Shown: positions 11,172 to 21,423 of the stretch, in pieces
Layout of the letters: each line of letters opens with the position of its first letter
How positions within the stretch are numbered: position 1 is the first letter of the stretch
Assembly: GCA_030180075.1 (NCBI GenBank)
Contig: JASNJN010000795.1
Location: 1-32,819, forward strand
DNA: 32,819 nucleotides
Direction: 5' to 3'
From: Mikrocytos mackini
Taxonomy: Eukaryota > Endomyxa > Ascetosporea > Mikrocytida > Mikrocytiidae
The notes under the pieces: model-generated
What the model saw: only the letters and a program-made list of their open reading frames with translations
What the model was told of the DNA's origin: nothing
Database searches by the model: none
Translations under genes and position numbers: made by a program

Positions 11172-11392
11172 TTAAATTGGCCCTTTGTCTTGTTTAAGAT
11201 CATCCATAATTTTCTGTATCATCTTATTCTTTTGCAGCATTTCAGCTACTTCACAGTTGGGAACACGCAATGTGTATGCGAGTTTATAAGAACCAAATTC
11301 GAATCTTCTACGATCCGCTCCCTTAATTGTTAATATTCCAAGCTGATATAACATTGAAATGATTTCCGCTATGTCATATTTTTCCTTATAAC
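11172..11392 (-). pseudogene. AAA-ATPase-like gene, C-terminal part (split by hAT insertion)
   Basis: The last 70-odd codons of the gene whose main part is at 18739-19897. Reads YKEKYDIAEIISMLYQLGIL, then a basic stretch and TLRVPNCEVAEML, ending in TAA at 11172-11174. The 'LY..G.LTIK ... Y.L..PN.EV' pattern is what follows the ATPase core in AAA-ATPase_like (PF09820) proteins. A C-terminal PD-(D/E)XK nuclease domain, frequent in this family, is absent. The frame joins exactly with the 18739 side when the transposon and one copy of CTTATAAC are removed, so both fragments are one gene. Confidence 0.88.
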
Positions 11393-11660
11393 TAGGGGTC
11401 GGAAAATATATAACTTTTTTTGGTCAAATAATAAATAATATATGACAAAAATATTAGCAAAATATATGACTTTTTCGAAATTTATGTTTAAAATTTTACC
11501 GTAAATTTAGATTAGTTTCTTTTGAATTTAAGTAAAGGCAATTGACTGGTTTAGAATATAGTTACTTCGTGAGGTATATAATAGAAATTAATCAACAATA
11601 TTTGAGCTATGTTACAGCGTATAGAAGTCTTCTATATAAATTATGACTATATATAGCAGA

Positions 11661-12001
11661 ATTAAAGATTGAACTTACAAATATTCGTTTTGAAAAATTT
11701 TGAATATTCATCAAAAATCGTATTTAAACTTTTCGTTTTCCAAATATTTTGAAAAATTTAAACAAATATTCAAATATTCGTTGATTTTGCGATGTAAAAA
11801 TATTAAATTTAGAATTTGATTAAAAATATTTATTAAAATTTAGATTTTAGACCAGAATGACGAAATTAATATTAGAATAAATTTATTTTGAATTTTCAGA
11901 ATTTTAAGACATTACAAAATTCTGAATATTCTTCGATTATTCGTGTCTTTGCAAAATCGTGCTTCGAATATTCGTACGTTTGTAGGTTTCCATCCTTTAA
12001 T
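11661..12001. mobile_element. Putative MITE inside the hAT element
   Basis: Left side ATTAAAGATTGAACTTACAA and right side, read on the other strand, GATTAAAGGATGGAAACCTA with ACAAACGTACGAATATTCG following, make imperfect inverted ends. Internal sequence is rich in AATATTCG and its complement. I could not find a clear target duplication, so the boundaries are approximate. Confidence 0.5.
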
Positions 12002-12232
12002 CAAAATGTGTAGATAATACCTATCTAAACCATCAGATACGAAGAGAATAATCGAGAAAACATAGCCTTATTTCGACTTGTACTAGACCAAAGGCTATGG
12101 GCCGAAGAGATGAAGAATACGTACATTACCTCCCTGGATATCATAACAATAAATTATGGACCAAGGCGAATCAAATTGATTGAAGTAGTTGTTCCCACCG
12201 AGGATTTTATCCTATCTCGGAAAGGTTTGAAG

Positions 12233-13024
12233 CAGAGTTGAGAATTTAGCCTTAATCCAGAACCCGACCCGACCCACCCCGCCTTCGGATCGGACGGGTG
12301 GGAAATTTGGAAAAGTTTTTCTACTAAAAAATTTAATTCCCCCAATTTAATGATATTCAAAAATAATGAATCAAAGCTCAAAAATTGTATGTTTAAATTT
12401 TTTTTTCATCTTAGAATCTAATATTAGAGTAAATTAACTATTTAATAAACAAAATTACGTAAATATCTAGCGTAAATTAGTAAAATTGTGCATATTTTAA
12501 AAAGTGCATCCATGTGAGAGTTTTAGCATTTTTTGACCTTCTTCCGCCCAAACCCGACCCGAACGGGTCGGGTTCGGGCTAGACATTCAGAGTCTTGATC
12601 TTGATCGAGATGCTTATCAAAAACTTTCGAGATTTTTCGATAATTATATCAAAACAGGGTAATTTTCGATATTTAATATAATGGGAACTTATGTTGAAAT
12701 AGCCCTTTAAATAAAACATATTCCATGTTTTGGAATACTAGAACGTTCAAACAACATCTACTATACATTCGGAAACTAGCTTTCACATTTGTTGCCTATA
12801 ATTTGAGAAATTTATAGGAATTTGGTAGTATTTTTGAAAATTTTTATGAATCTGGAAATTACGAAATTTCAACCAAATGTGCTGAAAACAACGGAAAAAT
12901 CATGAAAAATATTTGAAAAGCGATATATAATATCGATTATAGATTTCGAGATATCGATTCAATCCTTTTCGATAAAATTTTGAATGTCTAGTTCGGGCGG
13001 GGGCATCGGAAATTCTCAACTCTG
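12233..13024. mobile_element. MITE (hAT-like, GC-rich ends), copy 2, interrupted
   Basis: Perfect inverted ends CAGAGTTGAGAATT and AATTCTCAACTCTG, flanked by an exact 8-bp duplication GTTTGAAG (12225-12232 and 13025-13032). Without the nested element and its duplicated GTTCGGGC the length is about 373 bp, and the sequence is the reverse complement of copy 1 at 2981. GC-rich CCCGACC blocks lie inside both ends. No coding potential; the open frame of 75 codons here is an accident of the GC-rich end. Confidence 0.93.
12580..12990. mobile_element. MITE of the TAGACATTCA family, copy B, nested
   Basis: Ends TAGACATTCA and TGAATGTCTA. Exact 8-bp duplication GTTCGGGC at 12572-12579 and 12991-12998. 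It is inserted in the GC-rich shoulder of the MITE at 12233-13024. Collinear with the copy at 4211-4590. An 8-bp duplication again indicates a hAT-type transposase. Confidence 0.93.
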
Positions 13025-13032
13025 GTTTGAAG

Positions 13033-14172
13033 TACAAGAAATACCAGGAATTCATCACTCTTTTTCTAATCAGAAGTGAGTTTCGGGGTAATGATATGAG
13101 TAGAGTTCCGAATTACTGAGAGTAAGAATTTAAACACGAAATCTTTTTATAATTATTTATTTTCTCTTAAAATGAGAAATAAATGCATTTCATGATTTTT
13201 TTATAAATAATGTGTTTGAAAAATGATAACTCTAATGTGAAAGTCTTTTATAATAGGACAACTCGGAGTAATTTTCAAACGCTCTACATAGAGTCTCACG
13301 AATTTTCAAAAGCGGTCTCGTAAACAGCGTGGCATCTCGTGGAAACTCAAACCAAGTGAATTCGAACAATAACCACCTCATTGGGGAAATCCAAAATGTG
13401 GGGTTGAAATTATCCTTGGGATCTAATCTTTTTGAGGTGAAAGGTGAGATTGGCAATAGCCAAAGAAGCGTATGATGAAAATAGGGGATTATATTTTATT
13501 AGGGCTGCAATTTAATTTATGTACAGAATGTAATTTTTTTTGACAAAACGTCTAAATTTAATTTTTGTTCCCATGTTATTAAGTTGTTGTTCAAATTTTA
13601 AAATTTTTACGAATTTTTAAAATATGTACATTGTCAATAATTTGGTGCTAGAACAAAACGATTAAATATCGCCGTATTACAATCAAGAAATTCGATTTTT
13701 TAAAAACATATTCAAAAGGCGAATTATGTACACAAAAATTTTATTTTCAAACATGGAATGCACTTTTCCAACACAAAACAATATTATTTTAAAACAGAAA
13801 CTCCACAATATATACAAAAAAGTTAAATTCTCAACACAAATTCAATTTAACCCTTTATTAGTTAATTATTCATCTATCTTGTTCAAAACATCTACCATTA
13901 TTCATTAATTAAGCTGATAAATTTATAATAAATTTAACTATAAATCAATAAATAACTGTTTATTTTAATCAAATAAAATGTAATAATAACATGCGGTATG
14001 TATTTTCTTATTTAATTAAATTTCCCATTGCGAATTATCAAAGGTCTTGCCATTCGTTAACATTTGCTATCAAATACAAAAACTATACAAGTAAATGTCT
14101 GGTTGTGTAGTATATGTTGCTTCTATAGAATTCCTAAAGAATAGAGTGTAGTATTAGACATTATAACATCAC
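13033..14172. other. hAT interior without recognisable gene
   Basis: AT-rich DNA inside the transposon. A minus frame of 74 codons (13232-13456) and a plus frame of 60 codons (13726-13908) show no family features. Confidence 0.45.
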
Positions 14173-16005
14173 TTATCGCTGCAATACATTCTTTCCTAAT
14201 CTGTTTAACATGTTACCAAGCTCGTTAACGTCGAAATTCATAACAATGTTGGCTGCTTTAAAAGGATTAAGATATGTAATACCATGGTACTAGAATTTGG
14301 GGCTGGTGTTCCTTAAGTTCATCTCCAATCGTCTCCAAAATAACTTCTTTTGTCTCATTGTTCAAGTTTAGATACTCACATTCATAAACAACAAACCTAT
14401 TAGCTCTAGTTAGCTTTTGAAATCTTATTAAAATGACCAGCTCGTACTGGGAATTTTAAATATTGTGTCCATTTCTTTGAACATGTAAGCTATTATAATT
14501 CTGTTATTGTTCTTTAAAGCAGTCCATTGGTAGAATAACAACTTTCAATCTTTTCATATTTTATTTTTTCAAGACAAATATAAACAGTTCTCTGAAGGCC
14601 TCTGTATCTAACTTCGTAAATAGGCGTCCTGTTGTGCTTTATACACATACTATTAAGCATGAAGAAAGACAAAAAAATGTACATAGAGTTGCCCAAGAAT
14701 GGATATTTTCTATTCTTTTCGTGATAGTCTAACAACTTTACTTTAATTCAGTGTCTATTCTAACTTTACTATACATCCGTATTTCCATTAGCTCGATTTT
14801 AAACGATTCGGAAAGTTTGTTATTGTTGGGAACTTGAGCTACGCTTTTCATTCTAACAAACTTTTGTTTTAAATAGATTTCACCACCTTTCTTTTCTTCT
14901 CCGAAATTTTCTGCCTTTATCTTAAATTGAAACAATAATGTCATGTTGTATTGTTGCACATTAGGTATCCGTTGATAATTTTTGAGTTCCTGGGCACATT
15001 ACAAGGAAACAGACGTATGTATTAAAGGTTGACGTTGTACCCATAAACTATGTTATCATTGAAGTGTCTCTTTCGTCGTGAATTTTAGTCTGAGAGATCT
15101 TTCAAAGCCTGCTTTGTAATATGTAGTTTGCATTCCTAGCCAACCAACTGTTACTGAGGTTCAATAAGCCTATTATTGATACGTCGTCTCGCTTTGTATC
15201 TGTGCTGAACACTTGATTGCTCTGTTGTTCTTCCAAACTGTAATCTCATTTACCTATCCACATTAAATAGAAAGTGCTCTTTTTAACCCGTTCGAAAATA
15301 GTAAGCTTTCTACTCTGTACTTCTATTTCAATAAACTCTAAATATGCATCAAGAAGGCTTTTCTAGTAGTTTCTTTTGGTTATTTAAAGCTTCTTTTAAA
15401 TGGTTCAATTAATCTAAATTGTTATTGTATACAAAGAAACCCTTTTTGGACCCTTGAACGCCAGAAGATAGCTTGGGTTGACAATCATTTTATCATACTG
15501 TCTTTTTTCACTCTACTGCTTATTTCTTGTCAAATTGGTTCGCGTTCCATGCCCCACTTATAAGTATTCCTTGAATACCGTGTATTTACAGTGGCACCGA
15601 GTGTTGCTACAGTACAAGAAGGTGTCGTCAGTAATAAAGAATTTATAGATACAAACCGTGCGAACTCTTTGGCCTATTTTCCAATACTCTAAAGTTCACC
15701 AAAAGTTTTTGGTCTGACGATTTTGAAAGTAAAAAGGGAAACCCTATAGTTCCGGTTGGAATTTTATACACATTGTATCTCCTAGTTAGTCTTATTTCGC
15801 AGTCGAATCTGTTTCTGAAGGCTTCGGCTCTAAATGCTTCAAAGCGCGTTATCTTTATCATGGAGTCTGGAATTACAGCTACGAATTTTATGTCACCTGG
15901 CGAGCTCTCTGCAGCCACATACCAGTACTATTCCAAATTCTTTCCTCTTAGTATTCCTCTCCTCAAGTTCTCGTCTCCTTTTGTACCCTTAGAAGAGTAA
16001 TTTAA
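14173..16005 (-). pseudogene. Decayed protein-coding region of unknown family inside the hAT element
   Basis: Consecutive minus-strand blocks read like protein but are joined only by frame changes. From upstream: a block at about 15643-15940 (contains SSPGDIKFVAVIPDSMIKIT and GFPFLLSKSSDQK); about 15107-15372 (LDAYLEFIEIEVQSRKLTIF, with one in-frame TGA); 14738-14959 (GGEIYLKQKFVRMKSV); 14514-14735 (FFMLNSMCIKHNRTPIYEVR); about 14285-14400 (VVYECEYLNLNNETKEVILE); and 14173-14272 (NPFKAANIVMNFDVNELGNM), ending in TAA. At least six lesions separate the blocks. Composition and consistent strand argue for one dead gene, or one retroelement. I considered a Ty3-like polyprotein from the 'FP.LLSK' and 'LKQKFV...KL' stretches, but no catalytic motif is secure. 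It may be a captured host gene or an older insertion. Confidence 0.5.
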
Positions 16006-17032
16006 AGCTCCGAAGTGTACATGGTAAGTTAGCCTGGCCAATGAATTGATAAAAGTGCTGTGTTCGCTTATCAATCCCAATATAGCCGGCGTTATACTCC
16101 CAATCTTAGTCCTTCTGCATAACGATTGTAAAAGGGAAACTCTTTCTTATGGCTGTTGTATGTATTGTCATAGAATAACAAGTTGTTTAAAACAGCCATT
16201 AGTCGGTGCAAAATGGACTCAAAACTCCCAGTCCTATTTCTACACTCGCTTCTTTCTTGATCAGGTATTTGTATTTGTTAACGCTGTGTCTCATCAAAGA
16301 AGCCGACTCTACTAAATCCTCAAACTTCCTATATTGCCCCTGATGAATTTTGTTACGTGTGTACGTAACTTAGTTGATTGCTATTGTGCGTAAGGGTGTG
16401 ATACCCCTTATATTAACTTTATAAATCGGATAAAGTGTTTATCCTTCGTCCTTTTCGATATGTCTATTTCCAATCATACGTAAAGGCGTTCTATAATGCC
16501 TTTCCATGCAACCATTTATATATATATCTGTTATCTATCGCTTTGTTTTAGTGTTTAAAGTCACCTTTACAAACAAGAATGACCCCGCTAAGTTCAACAT
16601 AGAATTGTATATCAGTTTATAATGTGAATATAGGTGTTTTCCCCAGTTATTTTCTTATTGATGGTCAAAAGGACTGTGGCTGCATATGTACAATGGCAGT
16701 GTTGAACCATTGTTAACCAAGAGGGTTGTGCTTTAACGTATATTGTTTAGAGTTTCGCGTTCTTGGGATATGAGCAGTAAAGTTTAACTTGTTGTTTTCT
16801 TGTACATTACAAATTCAAGGTAGATAGACATTGCAGCTTGGCAAATCCATGCATTGCGGCTGAGTTCGTTATATAGACTTCTTAGTTTCCTCACCCGAGG
16901 TCTAGTCTCGGTATAAAGCGAGTAGAGAACGTTCTTTGTTCAAATATTTTATAAAGTTTCAAAATATGAACGGTTTAAACCAACTCAAATGAAGAAGATG
17001 CTTTAATGAGACGTATTAATATAATAATTATG
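16006..17032. other. hAT interior, no gene recognised
   Basis: Includes an 89-codon plus frame (16046-16315) without family features. The minus strand just upstream of the decayed region may hold more of its 5' part, but I could not read a continuous frame. Confidence 0.4.
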
Positions 17033-18526
17033 TTATTTACTTAATTTTAATGCCTTTTTCCATTCATTCCACTTCAGAAATAGTAATAACTCAAGCATAT
17101 CCGCACTTAGACTTTCTTTATTCCTCTGTATAGTCTTTAACAGACTGAAGGCTCTTTCTACTTCTACACTGGTTAAAGGCAGACCTTTCATATAGTCCAT
17201 ATGTCGGGAGTTGCATATTAATTCGCTCTCTTCTTTAAAAAGGATCCTGTAAATCGTCTCAAGCTTCTCAAACCCAGGATTTCTAGATAGAATCTGATCA
17301 AACTTGATCTCAAACTGGGTTCCCTTGATCTTTTCTTTGACATGGTTTATTTCTTCAAATACTTCTTTTATACCAACACGACCTTCCAGTTTTCTTATAG
17401 AATCACTTATGAAAGTATATTTGTTCTCTAAGATTCTAAACTTGTTTCGAATTGGGTCTTTACGAATCATTGTTATAATTTCTTTAATAGAGTTAGAACT
17501 TTCTTCTTCAATGTTTAATCCCCGTATGAATTCTTTTATTTTCGCATAGTGGGTCTGAATGTACTTTGCACAATCTAGCCATGTACCCCAGCGTGTTAAT
17601 ACCGGGAATTTGGGCAATGCTAATCCTGTAGTGTTCTTATACAAGGATTTTAGACGATTGTTTTTAATTAATAATTTTTTGAAAAGAGAAATAAACTTGT
17701 CAATTTCGGGATTATCACTACGCACAGCTTCTGCCAATCGATGTAACCCGTGCACAAAGCACGTAACATGCAAAGCCTCAGTGAAAGTCCCTTTGAAATC
17801 ACGCATCGCCTTCTTCATATAAGGCGCTCCATCAGTAACAACAGCCAATATATTCTGATAGGGAATCGAAGATTGGTACAAATTTCCTAATACCGTAAGC
17901 AATACCTGATTTACTTTGGAACTATTCACCTCATTGACTTCTTTTAAAGCAACCAAATAAGGCTTTTCTATGGTTTTTTGCTCTATATCTCCGATCAAAA
18001 CACATACCAGATAACGACCACGTAAATCCTGAGCTTCATCCAACTGGATATATATCTTTTTGTCTTTGAGTAACATTTGAATTTCCTTATATCGGACATC
18101 ATATTTTTGATGTGTTAAGTTTCTTCTTATTGTTGCTTCATTTGGACAATCAAATCCTGTGTATTTTTTAATAAAATGTTTAAAAAATGATGTGTTTATC
18201 TTATTAAAAGCTAAATTTGTCGAGTAAAATAGGGTCGTTAAATCGTTTTTGAATTGAGAATAAGTCTTTAAATTTTTATTTTTGTGAATAGAAACAATGT
18301 CGTCTAATTTGGGAAGTTTTAATAAACGTTGATGACCTTGTGTTGCAATATGTTGCTTAGCACGAAACTTAATGGTTGAGTTATAGTCTTGTGTACCGAA
18401 GTTAAGTGAGTTGCCGCAAAGCTTGCATTTTATAGATTCGGTCTTTAAGTTTACCTCCCAAGTAGTGCTATTCTCATCCTCTATTCTTTTAAGTATTTCT
18501 TCTTTGGTATATCGTTTGTTTGTCAT
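17033..18526 (-). CDS. hAT transposase, 497 residues, apparently intact
   Basis: Cut-and-paste transposase encoded by the 7.35-kb element. I chose MTNKRYTKEE (18526) rather than the ATG 15 codons earlier, because the related protein at 30822 begins at the matching place (MPKKFNTREE). Seen: a BED-like zinc finger (C34-x2-C37, H59, H65); RNase-H-like catalytic Asp D163 (QLDEAQD) and D232 (VVTDGAPYMKK); the hAT C-x2-H motif C256/H259 (HVTCFVHGLHRL); TRWGTW at 311-316; and near the C-terminus the conserved TSVEVERAFS (452-461), which carries the acidic E455/E457 and starts the hAT dimerisation segment (SLLKTIQRN...LLFLKW). No frameshift or stop. Upstream only about 210 bases separate the start from the TIR, which must contain the promoter. 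It could be active and could serve the 200-bp MITE at 25493. Confidence 0.93.
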   Translation of the reverse strand: MTNKRYTKEEILKRIEDENSTTWEVNLKTESIKCKLCGNSLNFGTQDYNSTIKFRAKQHIATQGHQRLLKLPKLDDIVSIHKNKNLKTYSQFKNDLTTLFYSTNLAFNKINTSFFKHFIKKYTGFDCPNEATIRRNLTHQKYDVRYKEIQMLLKDKKIYIQLDEAQDLRGRYLVCVLIGDIEQKTIEKPYLVALKEVNEVNSSKVNQVLLTVLGNLYQSSIPYQNILAVVTDGAPYMKKAMRDFKGTFTEALHVTCFVHGLHRLAEAVRSDNPEIDKFISLFKKLLIKNNRLKSLYKNTTGLALPKFPVLTRWGTWLDCAKYIQTHYAKIKEFIRGLNIEEESSNSIKEIITMIRKDPIRNKFRILENKYTFISDSIRKLEGRVGIKEVFEEINHVKEKIKGTQFEIKFDQILSRNPGFEKLETIYRILFKEESELICNSRHMDYMKGLPLTSVEVERAFSLLKTIQRNKESLSADMLELLLFLKWNEWKKALKLSK

Positions 18527-18738
18527 AGTAAATTTAAAATTTTTAAAAATAAATAGCCTATATAAGGACATTATAGTAATAGGTAACCCACATATCAGCT
18601 AAATTAAACATTAATCAATAATGCTAATATCAAATAAAAAGATTTTGGCCAAAATTTAGAAAATCGATATATGACATTGAGCAGTGAAATATATGATTAT
18701 ATATGATTTTTTTCCAATCATATATTTTCCGACCCCTA

Positions 18739-19897
18739 CTTATAACTATCAAATGCTTTTTCTTTTTCCAAGCCAATTTTGTATAGTGGTTCATGTTTGG
18801 TTGAAGAAAGTAGTAAATATGCGTCAATATCCGCGAACTCAGTAAAACTTCTGCTAAGTTTAGTAGTAAAATAAATATATTTTTAAGGGGTTGTAAAGAT
18901 AATCCAATTTAAAGTCAGACATATCAAAAGGTTCAAATCTGCATGTATCCAAACATTTTGTAATTGAATAAGGATTGCAGACTTCAGGCGCAAGTTCATT
19001 AAATTTGTATCCACTATATTGGCTTTTAATTTTTTCAACGACTATACACTGTTTCTCTTCATCTGTCATACAACTGCTGTTTATTTTTTGTTGCCCATCT
19101 TGTAAATTATTATTGTAATGTTCGACTTTGTCCAAAAATTCTTTCTGGTTGTTAGCCCAGAACTCGTCCACTTTTTCTTTGGTAAGAAAGTCGCTAACTT
19201 CTTGCATTGTATGGCCAAACACACTCGCTAAATCACGGTTCGTGAAATAGTCATGTACGAGATATGGTCCGGCATACATATCATTAACGCCTAAATGACT
19301 TGCCCCAGTAACTATTGATAAATATATTGTGGTTAATTTTCTTGATAAAGATTTACGCACTGTAATGAAATCTTGTATCCAACTAAAACAGTGCTTCCGA
19401 AGAAAGTCAATATCTTTGTTACCGTCACTATAGCTACAATTTAGGACAGGATAGTCATACTCATCAATAAGAAATATTATTCCTTTATTATTGGCTAATT
19501 TTGCAAGTTTTTTAACTAATGTAGTGTAATATAAATCTATTGTTCCGTCCATTTGAGTAAACTTATGCCTTTTCATAGTTTTATCCATTTCATCGTGTAT
19601 GTTGTAATTTTTGGCTATTACTTTAAGCCTGTCAAGTAACGCATCAAAAAAGTTATCCATTGAGTCAACAACTTTACCTAAAGTTGCGAAGTTAATGTAA
19701 ATAACGGGTCGCTGTATCCAATTATGGTGTGTAATCTCATTTAGCTGCTTAAACATAGAAGACCCAATGTTTTGTTCTGAATTAAGTTTTTGTGTATCTT
19801 CCACATTGTCATAAATCCATGTACCTTTAAATAGAGGTCTGTTTTTAATGCCACCAGATATGTATTCTATGGTTTTAAGGAATTTTGTGAGACTGGA
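18739..19897 (-). pseudogene. AAA-ATPase-like gene, main part (truncated at the P-loop, split by hAT)
   Basis: Belongs to the AAA-ATPase_like (PF09820) group of P-loop NTPases. Readable protein starts at SLTKFLKTIEYISGG, followed by NRPLFKGTWIYDN, RPVIYINFATLG, the Walker B region GIIFLIDEYDYPVLN, LSIVTGASHLGVNDMYAGPY, SDFLTKEKVDEFW, YSGYKFN and CNPYSITKCL. The family's GRPRRFGKS-type Walker A loop should come directly before SLTKFL but is missing: sequence beyond about 19897 is GC-rich repeat and then the MULE region. One extra base in the T run at 18880-18884 shifts the frame; after it the protein continues with FTEFADIDAYLLLSSTKHEP and reaches the hAT end at YKIGLEKEKAFDSYK. The rest is at 11172-11392. 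As it stands the gene is dead three ways: no P-loop, frameshift and transposon. Biological role unknown. Confidence 0.88.
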
Positions 19898-19902
19898 AAA
19901 AG

Positions 19903-19946
19903 TTTGGGCCAGCCCAATTTTGGGCTGGACCATGGGCTGGCCCAAA
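19903..19946. repeat. GC-rich hairpin at the ATPase/MULE junction
   Basis: TTTGGGCCAGCCCA (19903-19916) and TGGGCTGGCCCAAA (19933-19946) are perfect inverted arms around a 16-base loop. GC content is far above the surroundings, and N calls follow at 19972, 19974 and 19976. It may be the end of an unknown element or the scar of a bad join. Confidence 0.75.
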
Positions 19947-19974
19947 TGTTGGTCCGGACCAAATTCTATTTNAN

Positions 19975-21423
19975 ANTGTTTTAGAGGAATTTCAAAAGAC
20001 AACAAAGATAAATCCTGTAACCAAATACGTATTGTCAGACATGTACCCAACTTACTACAAATCATGAAATAAGACGTAAATTTGGACAGTGTGTGGCTGT
20101 GGTGCCAATGGCACGTGAAAAAAGCAATCTTCAGAAACATTAACTTGAAAATTAAAAACAGTAAGAAGGCCATTGAAGTTAAAAAGCGGTCTATAATGTT
20201 ACTACTCATACAGGACGAACAAACATTCGAAGATAAAATAATAGAGCTATTAGACTATTTAAACACTGGGGTAAAGACATTTCATAATTATTTTCATGAC
20301 AGATACTACAAATACAGGAAACAATGGGGTACTGTTTACCGCAAAGAGTCAGCGGTGAACACAAACATGTTTTTGGAAGGATTTCACTCTTCTTTAAAAA
20401 ATTCGTACTTGAATAGGAAAACTAACTTGAGATTAGACGATTTGTTCTTAATATTAATTGAGTACAGTGTTAAACTGGTTTTGACAATCGAAAAGAATAT
20501 AACATATGACAATAAAGAGTTTAAGAGCTTTAGAATCAGGAAATGTTTAAGAAATCACGAGGAATCTACAAAAAAGGAATATATATTACAGGCAAAAGAT
20601 GTTAATATTTTTACAATAGGAAACAATACTATAGAGATTAACATTGATTGTAAGCATGAATTAAGGAATCTAAGGTGTGCATTATGTAAGATTTGCTTCA
20701 ATTGCATGAAATGTACATGCAAATTTAACTTTGTCAAGAAAGAAATTTATACTCACTTACATTACTTCAAAATGAACATGGAAAAGTATTTAGACATTGA
20801 ACTAAGGTTTACTAACACATTCAGAGAAATTAAAGAGACAAAAGTTTATAAGCAAACATATATAAACAATGTAGAATTAAATCAAACAGAGCTAATTGAT
20901 TTTTATATGGAAGAATTTACAAATCTAAAAGACGGACCATACCTACATGAAGACGAGGTTTATATAGAAGCCCAGGGAGCTAGTAAAACTATAATAGTTA
21001 GGCCTACTATTCGAAAACTTCACGACAACATTGATAAATTAAAGGAATTACTAAATGGGGATGTACTTACTTTAGAACTAGATAAACTGCAAATTTTAAA
21101 CGACAACATTGAATCATGTATAGAATCTCACAGTTCTAAAGTTTTAAACGCAAATAAAGAAATGAGTTTTGAAAGAATACTTGATGGAACTAACATAAAG
21201 GAACACAAAACGAAGAAACAAAAAGATTATATGACATTTAAGAAAATTAAGGGGCTTTTTATCAATAAATGTTCAGTTTGTGAATATTACTATTTTAAGA
21301 AAGAGTCCAAGATAATATGGTGAAACAAATGCGGATACAGTGTACACAATAGATGTTTAGACATGTCAAGTTTAACACAAATTAATGAAAATGAATACTT
21401 ATCTTTATTGTTACAAAATGTAT
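19975..21423 (+). pseudogene. MULE-type transposase, N-terminally truncated and broken
   Basis: Mutator-like transposase. Coding resemblance starts right after the N calls: TKYVLSDMYPTYYK (the second catalytic Asp region of MULEs), then a frame change near 20061-20064 and a TAA at 20070-20072. After these follow SVWLWCQWHVKKAI (the C-x2-H motif) and NTNMFLEGFHSSLKN (with the likely catalytic Glu). A Cys/His cluster (CKHELRNLRCALCKICFNCM) stands where SWIM fingers usually sit. The longest frame runs from about 20073 to a TGA at 21321-21323. Beyond that TGA the frame carries on with NKCGYSVHNRCLDM to a TAA near 21423, forming with CSVCEYYY a zinc-finger pattern in which the TGA occupies a Cys-like position. 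The N-terminal DNA-binding part and first Asp are missing. Confidence 0.8.

Larger units (their letters stand above)
11393..18738 (-). mobile_element. hAT transposon, 7.35 kb, with intact ends
   Basis: Ends are TAGGGGTCGGAAAATATAT and its inverse, ATATATTTTCCGACCCCTA, flanked by an exact 8-bp duplication. Contents from the transposase side: subterminal ATATATGA-type motifs (about 18650-18730), the transposase gene (17033-18526), about 0.7 kb without genes, a decayed coding region (about 14.2-16.0 kb), more AT-rich DNA, a nested MITE pair (12233-13024), an older MITE (about 11661-12001) and the far TIR. hAT elements are usually 2-5 kb, so nearly half of this one is acquired or relic DNA. It sits in an AAA-ATPase-like gene. 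Confidence 0.93.
11385..18746. repeat. 8-bp target duplication CTTATAAC flanking the hAT element
   Basis: CTTATAAC is at 11385-11392 and again at 18739-18746, directly abutting the two ends of the element. The perfect match shows that 11393-18738 entered as one unit and that its ends have not moved since. Confidence 0.95.

Noticed and set aside
12154-12381. Minus frame of 75 codons
   Set aside because: Runs through the GC-rich end of a MITE; accidental.
15643-15918. Ty3-like reverse transcriptase ('FP.LLSK')
   Set aside because: Only a faint resemblance; no catalytic Asp pair found downstream. Kept only as part of an unidentified decayed region.
18630-18827. Minus frame of 65 codons
   Set aside because: Crosses the hAT terminal repeat into the ATPase gene in the wrong frame.
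19898-20209. N-terminal 100 residues of the long minus frame over the ATPase
   Set aside because: Antisense of the MULE and the GC hairpin, with N calls; not part of the ATPase.
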